In this document: piece by piece, positions 25,830 to 33,617 of the stretch | Layout: the number at the start of each line of letters is the position of its first letter | Numbering within the stretch: the first letter of the stretch is position 1 | Source: CAXXOK01 sp963675365 | GTDB taxonomy: Bacteria; Bacillota; Clostridia; Christensenellales; Aristaeellaceae | Length of the DNA: 64,000 nt | Reading direction: 5' to 3' | Assembly (NCBI GenBank): GCA_963675365.2 | Contig: CAXXVA010000001.1 | Span: forward strand, 496,001 to 560,000 | Notes under the pieces: generated by a model | Told to the model about the DNA's origin: nothing | What the model saw: only the letters and a program-made list of their open reading frames with translations | The model's database searches: none | Made by a program: the position numbers and the translations under genes

Positions 25830-27632
25830 TTACTGGAATTGGGCGTAGAGCAGCGTACCGTCTACGGCGTTGAAGATGGCGAAGCTCTCAAAGCCGTGCT
25901 TGACGCCGTCGGTATCCTGATAGACCACATACCACGCGGGTGTGAACACCATGCCGTCCGCCTTGTCGGCGGCGCGGGCCGGCGCGTAGGTCAGCTCCAT
26001 GCTGATGATATGGTCCAGCGCCATGTCGTTAAAACGCGAATCCGCGATTTCCACAGGCAGCTTTTCCATGATTACTTCCGGCAAGACCAGGGCATCCGGC
26101 GTGGATACCGCATCCCCTCGAATGTACATATCCCGAAGCTGCATATCCACGATGCCGTTTTGCGTTACGTACGCATACAGATCGAACAGGCCGCCATCGG
26201 ATTTGACGCCGTTTGTATAGTGCAGGTAGAAACCCTCGTCCGCTTCCGTGACCAGCGAATAGTCGATGATCGGCGAATTCCAGTACTGGTTTTCTTCGAT
26301 CATGCGGTTCATCGTTTCGCCCATGCTCAGGATGCGTTCGACGTCCATATCCAGCGCATAGTCGCAGGTATAGCCTTCCACATCCAGCGTTTTCAGCAGC
26401 GCTTCGACCTTTGCCTTGGCTTCGTCCAGGGTGATGCCGGAAAGCGCGGTTTTGGAAAGCGCAATGCCTTCCCAGGCTTCCGGCCATGCGGAATACGCAT
26501 GCCCCGCCAGTTCCGAGGCGGCGTGGCTCACCGTTTTCAGCGGTAAAATCATCGGTTCACTGTCAGGTAATTTGTAGTTGCCGTCATACGTGCCCTGGTA
26601 TTCGTTGTAGAACAGCGCCTCAGGCGACCAGGACAATTTGGCTTCATCGGTATACGTGATCATATAGTTCTCGGTCTTGGCAACGCCGGACTGGTTGAAC
26701 AGTTCGGGGTCCAGATTGGCGCCGAAATCTCGCGTGACCGCCGCGTATACGGGCATCGTGTATGCTTGGGAATAATCGTCGGGTACGATCAGCTCCACAT
26801 CGCCGATGGTCTGTGTGAATGCGGAAGCATCCGCAACCGGTTCTTCCGTCTGTTCGCTGATGGGTTCCGGCTGGATTTCGATGATCCAATCGCCAACCTG
26901 CTTGGTATCCCGGATCAGGCAGCCGTCCGCGTCCGTATCAAAGAAATAGGAATGCATTTCGATTTGGTACGTGCTGCCCTCGCCGATCGCCACGCCGTCT
27001 GAAACCTCAAACGAGAACAGAATGCTGCCGTCGCGCTGCTGCACCCAGGAATAGCCTGCGCTGCCGAGCGTCAGCAGTTCTCCGCCGTCCACGCCGATCC
27101 GGTTGACCCGTATGCAGGCCAGCAGAATCTCTCCGCCCTTTTCCGCCGCGACCTCGGCAATAGTTTTGGCGTCTTCAGGCGCGGTTTCCGGGCTGCCCAT
27201 TGCGCCGTGGATATCATACCCGTAGGGATCGGTTAACAGCTGGTCTTCGCAAATGATTACCACGTCGCTGCCCTCCGCCGGACGGATGGTGCCCACGCCG
27301 TACAGACCGTTATTGCGATAGACAACCTCGTCTACGGTATAGATAAGGTCGCCCAGCGTGTAAGCTTGATCGCCGGTCGTCGCTACGCTGCCCTCTTCGA
27401 GCCACGTTTTCATATCCTCGCCATAGAACGTCCCAAACAGTTCCGCCACCCGGGATGAAAACGCCGCGTAGGCCGCGGCCGTCAGCAGTACCACGATCGC
27501 CGTGGCGATCAGTACCGTACGCATCGTATGCTTCATTGGTTTCTCCTCCGTTTTTTGCAGAGCAAAGGACACGCGATGCTTGAAGCTTTCGGGCGTTGCG
27601 CCGTACATTTTTTTAAGTTCATAGCCGTTCAT
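25830..27632 (-). CDS. Large membrane-anchored partner of the ECF sigma factor, putative anti-sigma
   Basis: 600 residues: an N-terminal cytoplasmic segment of about 37 residues (MNGYELKKMYG...), one membrane segment (about 39-58, TVLIATAIVVLLTAAAYAA), then a very large exterior beta-rich region. Residues after the membrane segment resemble DUF4179-type anti-sigma-like proteins of Firmicutes; the far C-terminal half (with PSPVEI-like repeats) matches nothing I know. ATG 27632 overlaps the sigma stop (ATGA) and has GGAGGAGG 7 bases upstream. Position and topology suggest it holds or releases the sigma factor in response to an external signal; no zinc-binding anti-sigma motif is present. Confidence 0.75.
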   Translation of the reverse strand: MNGYELKKMYGATPESFKHRVSFALQKTEEKPMKHTMRTVLIATAIVVLLTAAAYAAFSSRVAELFGTFYGEDMKTWLEEGSVATTGDQAYTLGDLIYTVDEVVYRNNGLYGVGTIRPAEGSDVVIICEDQLLTDPYGYDIHGAMGSPETAPEDAKTIAEVAAEKGGEILLACIRVNRIGVDGGELLTLGSAGYSWVQQRDGSILFSFEVSDGVAIGEGSTYQIEMHSYFFDTDADGCLIRDTKQVGDWIIEIQPEPISEQTEEPVADASAFTQTIGDVELIVPDDYSQAYTMPVYAAVTRDFGANLDPELFNQSGVAKTENYMITYTDEAKLSWSPEALFYNEYQGTYDGNYKLPDSEPMILPLKTVSHAASELAGHAYSAWPEAWEGIALSKTALSGITLDEAKAKVEALLKTLDVEGYTCDYALDMDVERILSMGETMNRMIEENQYWNSPIIDYSLVTEADEGFYLHYTNGVKSDGGLFDLYAYVTQNGIVDMQLRDMYIRGDAVSTPDALVLPEVIMEKLPVEIADSRFNDMALDHIISMELTYAPARAADKADGMVFTPAWYVVYQDTDGVKHGFESFAIFNAVDGTLLYAQFQ

Positions 27633-28102
27633 GCGCGCACCTCCTCCATCTCCGGCGTATCCTTCAGGAGATATCTTCCCCGGTGCAGCCGCGATTTCAG
27701 CGTTCCCTGCGGCATTTTCAGCATCCGGGCACACTCCTCCACGGAATAGCCTTCTACGTAGAAAAGCACCATCGGCAAACGATATTTCTCGTCAAGGGAG
27801 GTAAATAATTGATAAAGATCGGGGTTGGCGTCTATGGCCGTTTCCCGCTCCGGCAGGGTATCCAGGGGCGTTTCCCGTTTGCGGCGGCGAAGCAGGGTAT
27901 AGCATTCGTTGATCAGGATGCGGATCACCCACGCGCGCATGGCGCGGTCGTCCCGAAGCTTTCCCTGTTTCCGCCAGGCTTTTTCGATTGCCTCCTGTAC
28001 CGCGTCTTCCCGGTCGCACAGCTGCGGCAGAATGGTGGTCGATATGCGGTAGAGCGTATCCTGCATCGCCACAATGCGCCGGGCAAACTCCTCTTGCGTC
28101 AT
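27629..28102 (-). CDS. ECF-type RNA polymerase sigma factor
   Basis: Sigma-70-family factor of 157 residues with only regions 2 and 4. Region 2 includes DREDAVQEAIEKAWR; region 4 is a helix-turn-helix, SVEECARMLKMPQGTLKSRLHRGR. ATG 28102 follows GGAGGAG. Its stop overlaps the next gene, the putative anti-sigma partner, so the pair is co-translated. The upstream region carries a MITE-like repeat ending 17 bases before the start codon, which may alter its expression. Target promoters are unknown. Confidence 0.93.
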   Translation of the reverse strand: MTQEEFARRIVAMQDTLYRISTTILPQLCDREDAVQEAIEKAWRKQGKLRDDRAMRAWVIRILINECYTLLRRRKRETPLDTLPERETAIDANPDLYQLFTSLDEKYRLPMVLFYVEGYSVEECARMLKMPQGTLKSRLHRGRYLLKDTPEMEEVRA

Positions 28103-28119
28103 ATCGCTCCTCCGGTACC

Positions 28120-28280
28120 GGTAAACGCCGATTATATTCCCTGCCCGATCCCGGTTTTATTACCGCCATCTTGCACACGCAAGCTCCTCGACGTAGCGCT
28201 GCTACGACTTCGTCGCATGCCTGCACAATCTGACGAAAATCCAACTCGGCATCACACAGGTTCTTTACTCATCGTTTACC
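28120..28280 (-). repeat. MITE-like dispersed repeat, copy 2
   Basis: About 161 bases in inverted orientation relative to the copy at 13685-13854. Both ends carry GGTAAACG as an inverted terminal repeat (28280 inward and 28120 inward). Core segments shared with copy 1 include GTAGCAGCGCTACGTCGAGG and AAGATGGCGG-like sequence. It lies between the ribosome site of the sigma gene and the DJ-1 promoter region. A TTG-started frame across it is regarded as non-coding. Confidence 0.75.
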
Positions 28281-28470
28281 TTATGGGTGACTGCAAAATC
28301 GATCTTACGTTATACAGATGGTTGGAAGGAATGAAAGGTTGCGTGGGTGGATCATTTCGCGAGAATCGTAGCACGAACACAGACAAGCGTAAAGCGAATA
28401 TGCTATACTCTTTATAGAACGTCGTCTATTTGTACGATTGGAATCATGTAGGATACTGGAGAAATTCGAT
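28281..28470. other. Intergenic region upstream of the DJ-1-like gene
   Basis: No gene seen. It probably holds the promoter of the DJ-1-like gene: a TATACT box near 28403 with a weak CAGACA 18 bases before it. Together with the adjacent repeat it forms a 368-base non-coding gap. Confidence 0.4.
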
Positions 28471-29043
28471 ATGAAAACAATTTTGTGTTTTGTTCCCGAT
28501 CAATGTGCAGATTTTGAAATTGTGCTGGCGCTGAACATGCTCAACTGGGATGAGGAACGGCAGATTCAAACCGTCGGGTATTCGCACGAGCCCATGAAAG
28601 CGCAAAGCGGCGTGCAATATACCGCTGATCTCACGCTTGAGGAAGCGGTAAAACTTTCCGATATTGAAGGGTTTATCATGCCGGGCGGGCCGTTGCGCGA
28701 GCAGGATGCGCGCCTGAGCGCTTTCCTGTTGGAAATGAACAGGCGGGGCGTGCTGCTTGCGGCCATCTGCTTTGCGCCGCAGTATCTGGCGCGCTGCGGG
28801 CTTTTGGACGCGCGACAATTTACCACTTCCTGCACGCCCGAACACATACGTAAAAAAGGCGTCTCCGATCCCTTCCCGCGGAAAAACTACGTGGAAGAGC
28901 GCGTGGTCGTCGACGGCAACATCATCACCGCCAAAGGGTACGCCTTTGTGGATTTCGCGTTTGCGATCGCAAAAACCCTCGGCGATACCGCCGGGCGAGA
29001 AGATGAGTACGACGACTATTACCGGGAAATCACCAATCGATGA
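28471..29043 (+). CDS. DJ-1/PfpI-family protein
   Basis: Class I glutamine-amidotransferase-like fold, 190 residues. The nucleophile elbow is AAICFAP with the conserved Cys; the acidic residue preceding a strand (DFEIVLALNML) is also present. Members are deglycases, glyoxalases, chaperones or proteases, and the sequence does not decide. ATG 28471 has GGAG 9 bases upstream; the longer frame from 28438 has no ribosome site. Stands alone, convergent with the ABC exporter genes. Confidence 0.87.
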   Translation: MKTILCFVPDQCADFEIVLALNMLNWDEERQIQTVGYSHEPMKAQSGVQYTADLTLEEAVKLSDIEGFIMPGGPLREQDARLSAFLLEMNRRGVLLAAICFAPQYLARCGLLDARQFTTSCTPEHIRKKGVSDPFPRKNYVEERVVVDGNIITAKGYAFVDFAFAIAKTLGDTAGREDEYDDYYREITNR

Positions 29044-29100
29044 AAGCCTTTGCTCGACAAACACCGACGCGGTAACGCGCCGGTGTTTGCCGATTCTTGT

Positions 29101-30126
29101 TTATAAAGTCCTGAACTTCTTCAATGCCAGTGTATTGATGGTCATCAGCAGCGCGCCGAACACAAGCAGCGCCAGGGTTTGCAGCCAGATACCGGTAAAG
29201 CCAGCGCCCTCGATCATCACGCGGCGGATGGCTTCGGCGGAGTAATACACCGGGGTAACGTAGGCGATGTTGCCAAGGCCAAGCGGGATGGTATCCAGCG
29301 GAATCAGCCCGCAGAAGAACACCTGGGGCACGACCAGCACCGGAATCATCTGCGCCACCTGCATCTCAGACGACGCCACGATGGACGCCATCGCGCCAAA
29401 CAACACCGCGACCAGGGCGTTTAAGAGCATGACCGCAAAGATCAGCCCGACGTTGCCCGCGCACGGCATATGCAGCACAAACAGTACGTACGTCACTACC
29501 AGCGCGGACTGGATGACCGCAAAAACCCCGTAGCCCATGGTATACCCGGCCATCACCTGCCAGCGGCGGACTGGCGTCATCAACAACCTTTCCAGCGTGC
29601 CGCCCGTGCGCTCGCGCACCAGGGTCATACCGGAGATCACAAACACGAAGAAAAACGACAGAAACGACAGGAACACAAACCCGAGCGACTGGAAGGTGGA
29701 CGCGCCGTCGTTATACACGACGTGGGATTTGATGGAGATCATCTGCTGCGAAAGCGAGGATACCGCACCCTGCAGCGCTTTGATGGCCTGCGCGGATTTT
29801 ACCGTCGGCTCCAGGATATAGGTGTCGATCTGCAGACCGGATTTGGTGACGACCATGTCGATGGTTTTATCGTCGATCAAAAGCTGTTCCTCGGTGTCGT
29901 AGCTAAGCGTCCCGAGGTCGATGATGTGCACGTCCTCGTTTCCAAGCGCGGTGATCACCTGCGCTGGCAGGGCGCTTTCATCCACGGCGATGGTAGGCAC
30001 GTAGCTGGTATCGCTGAGCAGGAAAAAGATCAGCGTAAACATGAGGAGCGGCGCGAACAGGATAAGCCCCAGCGTGCGCTTGTCCCCCCGCATCTGGCGG
30101 ATGACCCGAATGGCGATTCCACCCAT
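29101..30126 (-). CDS. ABC-2 type exporter permease
   Basis: Membrane subunit of an ABC exporter, 341 residues. One N-terminal membrane helix (about 20-37), an exterior domain of about 130 residues, then five helices with the ABC-2 signature region RERTGGTLERLLMTPV. Similar to YhgE/LinK-type or NatB-like drug and bacteriocin exporters. ATG 30126 follows the ATPase stop by one base. Together with the ATPase and the TetR gene it forms a three-gene operon. The exported substrate cannot be inferred. Confidence 0.9.
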   Translation of the reverse strand: MGGIAIRVIRQMRGDKRTLGLILFAPLLMFTLIFFLLSDTSYVPTIAVDESALPAQVITALGNEDVHIIDLGTLSYDTEEQLLIDDKTIDMVVTKSGLQIDTYILEPTVKSAQAIKALQGAVSSLSQQMISIKSHVVYNDGASTFQSLGFVFLSFLSFFFVFVISGMTLVRERTGGTLERLLMTPVRRWQVMAGYTMGYGVFAVIQSALVVTYVLFVLHMPCAGNVGLIFAVMLLNALVAVLFGAMASIVASSEMQVAQMIPVLVVPQVFFCGLIPLDTIPLGLGNIAYVTPVYYSAEAIRRVMIEGAGFTGIWLQTLALLVFGALLMTINTLALKKFRTL

Positions 30127-30127
30127 C

Positions 30128-30847
30128 TTAGTTCACCGTCCCTTCCGCGGCCTTGAAAAACAGTTCTTCAATCCGTCCCGAATCGGTGGAGGCGATCAGC
30201 ACATCCACCGCATCGTAGCGGATCAGCTTTCCGCCGTATAAAAGCGCCGCCGTGTCGCACTCGGTGACCTCGTCCATGACGTGGGTGGAGATGATCATCG
30301 TGATTCCCTGCGCCTTCAGCGCATGAAACCGGTCCCAGACCGCGCGCTTGAGCACGGGGTCGATGCCGACGGTCGGCTCGTCCAGCAGCAAGAGCCTGGG
30401 CTCGTTTAAAAGCGCGGTGGCAAGCGACAGCCGTTTTTTCATGCCGCCGGAGTAAAAGCGCACAAGCTTTTTCCGGTCCTGTTCCAGGTCCAGAAGCCGC
30501 AGCACGTCTTCGATCCGCTCCCGCCTGCGCGCCTTGTCCATCTTGAACAGCGAACCGTAAAACTTCAGGTTATCCTCGCCCGAAAGATCGTCGTACAGCG
30601 CGTCGTTCTGCGGCATGTACCCGATATTTTGCAGTACGCCCAGATCGGGCACGGTGTGCCCGTCGGCGACGATGCTGCCGCCGTCGGAAGGGATCGCGCC
30701 CAGGATCAGGCGGATCAGCGTTGTTTTTCCGGCCCCCGACGGCCCCAGCAGGCACAGGATGCTCCCGCCCGCCGTTTCAAACGAGATATCGTTTAAAACC
30801 TGTTTCCCTGAAAATCCTTTGGATAGCTTGTCCACCGTGATTTGCAT
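30128..30847 (-). CDS. ABC exporter ATP-binding protein
   Basis: ATPase of 239 residues that drives the ABC-2 permease. Walker A GPSGAGKTT, Q-loop YMPQND, signature YSGGMKKRL, Walker B LLLLDEPTVGID and the switch His in STHVMDE are intact. ATG 30847 lies 5 bases after the TetR stop with GGGAAG as ribosome site; the longer upstream frame overlaps tetR and is not supported. Middle gene of the operon. Confidence 0.95.
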   Translation of the reverse strand: MQITVDKLSKGFSGKQVLNDISFETAGGSILCLLGPSGAGKTTLIRLILGAIPSDGGSIVADGHTVPDLGVLQNIGYMPQNDALYDDLSGEDNLKFYGSLFKMDKARRRERIEDVLRLLDLEQDRKKLVRFYSGGMKKRLSLATALLNEPRLLLLDEPTVGIDPVLKRAVWDRFHALKAQGITMIISTHVMDEVTECDTAALLYGGKLIRYDAVDVLIASTDSGRIEELFFKAAEGTVN

Positions 30848-30851
30848 GGTT

Positions 30852-31427
30852 TCACTTCCCTGTCGTTTCGATCTTATGGATAAACGCATCGGCGATGATT
30901 CCGGCGTGCGTATTCACAAAGGCGTCCTCGTCCTCCGCACTGTGGAACAGGCAGTAGCAGATGCTGGTTCCCATCAGCGAGTTTCCCAGCCACTCCGTGC
31001 AGTTCCTCGCCCATTCGCCGTCCGCGTTTGTATAATTACCGGCGAGTTTTTGAATGTTTGCAAGCGCCCTGCCACGGATTTTGACGAGGATCGCCCGGAT
31101 ATCCTCGTATTTCTTCGCCTCGAAGATCAGCATCCGGAACAGCGCGTTGAAGCGGATAAATTTGTGCAGAAGGCTGCGGCACAGTCCTAGCATGTCCTGG
31201 CGGAAATCTCCCGTTTTTGCGTTTGGAATCTCCACCAGCCCGAACTCGCCGGCGATATGCGTTGCTACCTTGAAAAACAGCGATTTCTTATCGCCGAAAT
31301 ACCGAAACAGCGTCACCTCGGCAACGCCGGCCTCCGCGGCGATGGATTTCGTCGTCGCGGCGTTAAACCCGTGGGTTTCAAACTGCCTGAGCGCGGCGAG
31401 GATCAGCTTTTCCTCCGTCTCCATCAT
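30852..31427 (-). CDS. TetR/AcrR-family transcriptional regulator
   Basis: 191 residues. N-terminal helix-turn-helix TTKSIAAEAGVAEVTLFRYFG followed by a helical ligand-binding domain. AAAGGAGG precedes two adjacent ATG codons (31427, 31424); either may be used. It heads the exporter operon and should repress it through the inverted repeat at 31444-31470, with release by the exporter's substrate. Ligand unknown. Confidence 0.92.
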   Translation of the reverse strand: MMETEEKLILAALRQFETHGFNAATTKSIAAEAGVAEVTLFRYFGDKKSLFFKVATHIAGEFGLVEIPNAKTGDFRQDMLGLCRSLLHKFIRFNALFRMLIFEAKKYEDIRAILVKIRGRALANIQKLAGNYTNADGEWARNCTEWLGNSLMGTSICYCLFHSAEDEDAFVNTHAGIIADAFIHKIETTGK

Positions 31428-31443
31428 CCCGCCTCCTTTGAAT

Positions 31444-31470
31444 GTATGTAATCACTAACACACATCATAC
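31444..31470. promoter_or_regulatory. Putative TetR-family operator
   Basis: Imperfect inverted repeat GTATGT / ACATCATAC (GTATG at 31444-31448, CATAC at 31466-31470) overlapping the -10 box of the operon promoter; it includes TTAGTGATTAC, a TetR-like core. Confidence 0.45.
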
Positions 31471-31492
31471 GCCCGGCCAGACACAATGTCAA
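31464..31492 (-). promoter_or_regulatory. Promoter of the TetR/ABC exporter operon
   Basis: Perfect TTGACA (31492-31487), 17-base spacer, TATGAT (31469-31464) on the minus strand. Confidence 0.75.
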
Positions 31493-31653
31493 TAAAAACC
31501 GTCAAACCCCATGCGGCGTGGAAACAGCTTGCAATGCATTGCGGAATAAGATACAATAAATACCAGAAAACATCTTCCAAATAACGTTTTTCAAGACAAC
31601 CATGCGTAATCCGCCGTTTCAGCCGCATTCATGACCCGACAGGAGTCCTTTGA

Positions 31654-33540
31654 ATGAGATCTACGAAAACGGACGCAAGCGAAAAGAAGGCGCTTAACCG
31701 GGCGTTCCTTCGTTTTTTGTCGATTCCGATTGTGCTGATTATGCTGTCTTCCCTGCTGATCAGCTACAATTATTTTACCGTGCGCCGGCATACGCTCATG
31801 CACGAACAGCTGGGTACCATCGTCGAGGCTATGATTGACTACCGCGACCAAGTATCCGCCATGACGTCGATCGTGCGAACGATCGAATCCGACTATCTGG
31901 AGCTGGCCGCCAGACAAGCGCCCCTGACGGATTATGAAGCCCTGTTTATGAGCAACATGCTCAAGTATCCTGATATCGACAAGCTGCGGATACTGGACTT
32001 AAGCGGCATGGAGGTTCTGCGCCTCAACCAGAACGACGGCGATCCCTACGTCGTCCCCATCAAGGATCTGCAGGATAAATCGGACCGCTATTTCTTTTAT
32101 GAAGCCAGGGTGCTGGGCAGGCATCAGTTCTTGTTTTCCGCGCTGGATCTGAACATGGATAACGGCGTGATCGAGATCGATCCGGAAACAGGTCTTACGA
32201 AGCCGACGCTGCGCATTACGTCGCCCGTCGATATCAACGACCGGCGCATCGGATATCTGGTGGTCAATTTCCTGATGCGCGATACGCTGGACGGCATCCG
32301 CAGTTTTCCGGATACCCCGGGGTGCACGATTCTGATGTTCAACGAGCAGGGCTACCTGTACAACGCTGAGGACGATTCCTACAACTTCGGCTTCTGTTAC
32401 AATGCGAGTTCCCCGCAGTACAGCCGGACGATTCTAAATTTCTTTCCGGATATCGATCTGACGCAAACCACCGGCTCCTTCCTGCGCGACAACAAACTGT
32501 GCAGCTATACGACGTTTGTAAACATCTACGACCGCAGCAAGGATTATTTCCTGGCCGAATCCGCGGCAAAGAAGCTTGGATTTCTGCTTTGCTACGACAG
32601 CCAATCGCCCTATCAGAACGACCTGCGGTTCAGCTATTTCTATCATCTGGTCGCTTCGTGGAAGACCCAGCTTTTAATATGGACGGGATTCATCCTGCTG
32701 TATATCTTGGTGCTGCGGCTGTTGTTCCTGTTCGACAGGACACGCTTTACCGATCTGTTTGCCTATAACCGCTATGCAAAATCCACCCTGCGGCAGGCGA
32801 TACGCAACCACGAATTCGTCAACTACTACCAGCCGATCATCAACATTCAGGACGGCACAATGCTGGGCATCGAGGCGCTGTCGCGCTGGAAAACCGGCGG
32901 GCAGGTGATGCCGCCCTCGATGTTCATCGACGAGGTGCTCCACTATCAGCTTGGCCAGATGTTGGATGAAAACGTGTTCCTGACCGTGCGCGAAGACCGC
33001 AAGCGTATGGAGACCATGGCATGCTTCAAAGATACCTTCATCTCCATCAACTGCTGCCAGCAGACCTTCGACAGCCTGATTAAAGAACCGCCAGCTACCA
33101 TCATCAACCTGACCGAGGACGAGAAGAATTACATCGTGCTGGAGCTTCTGGAGGATATCGTATTCAACAAGCGGACACAGGAACGCATCCGCGATCTGTA
33201 CAAGCACAACATCATCTTCGCGATCGACGATTTCGGCACCGGCAACTCCAACGTCGCCTTCATCCGCAGCTTTGAAAACATCAAGGTCAAGATCGACCGC
33301 GCCTTCGTGCCCGTAGACACCACCGACGAAAAGGAGCGCGTGATCATCGAGGCCTTCGTGAAAATGTTCATCGACCAGGGGCTGAAAATGATCGTGGAAG
33401 GCGTGGAAACCCTCGAGCAGATCCGCTACCTGAAAACACTCGGCATTCAGGGCGTACAGGGCTTCTACTTCTCCCAGCCCATGACCATCGACCAACTGAT
33501 CGAGTTCATGGAAAAGCAGGATTATTTGAAAAAGCTCTAG
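31654..33540 (+). CDS. Membrane sensor c-di-GMP phosphodiesterase (EAL domain)
   Basis: 628 residues: membrane segment near 25-43, an exterior Cache-like sensor domain to about 335, a second membrane helix (about 345-365), then the EAL domain. Catalytic residues are present: Glu407 in IEALSRW, Asn in SINCC, Glu in LELLED, Asp525-Asp526 in DDFGTGN, Lys in VKIDRAF and Glu in VEGVET, so an active c-di-GMP hydrolase is likely. No GGDEF domain. ATG 31654 follows AGGAG at 8 bases. Monocistronic with its own terminator. The signal bound outside is unknown. Confidence 0.92.
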   Translation: MRSTKTDASEKKALNRAFLRFLSIPIVLIMLSSLLISYNYFTVRRHTLMHEQLGTIVEAMIDYRDQVSAMTSIVRTIESDYLELAARQAPLTDYEALFMSNMLKYPDIDKLRILDLSGMEVLRLNQNDGDPYVVPIKDLQDKSDRYFFYEARVLGRHQFLFSALDLNMDNGVIEIDPETGLTKPTLRITSPVDINDRRIGYLVVNFLMRDTLDGIRSFPDTPGCTILMFNEQGYLYNAEDDSYNFGFCYNASSPQYSRTILNFFPDIDLTQTTGSFLRDNKLCSYTTFVNIYDRSKDYFLAESAAKKLGFLLCYDSQSPYQNDLRFSYFYHLVASWKTQLLIWTGFILLYILVLRLLFLFDRTRFTDLFAYNRYAKSTLRQAIRNHEFVNYYQPIINIQDGTMLGIEALSRWKTGGQVMPPSMFIDEVLHYQLGQMLDENVFLTVREDRKRMETMACFKDTFISINCCQQTFDSLIKEPPATIINLTEDEKNYIVLELLEDIVFNKRTQERIRDLYKHNIIFAIDDFGTGNSNVAFIRSFENIKVKIDRAFVPVDTTDEKERVIIEAFVKMFIDQGLKMIVEGVETLEQIRYLKTLGIQGVQGFYFSQPMTIDQLIEFMEKQDYLKKL

Positions 33541-33553
33541 GAGCAGCGAATTG

Positions 33554-33586
33554 AAAAGCGTGCAGCCTGGCTGCACGCTTTTTTTC
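33554..33586 (+). terminator. Terminator of the EAL gene
   Basis: Perfect 12-bp stem AAAAGCGTGCAG / CTGCACGCTTTT with loop CCTGG, running into TTTTTT. Confidence 0.9.
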
Positions 33587-33617
33587 TGATCTATCATTCC
33601 AGAAGACACAAGGTTGA

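Noticed and set aside
27792..28244. Minus-strand frame of 150 codons across the second repeat copy
   Set aside because: Runs through the MITE-like repeat and into the sigma factor gene in another frame; starts at TTG without a ribosome site.
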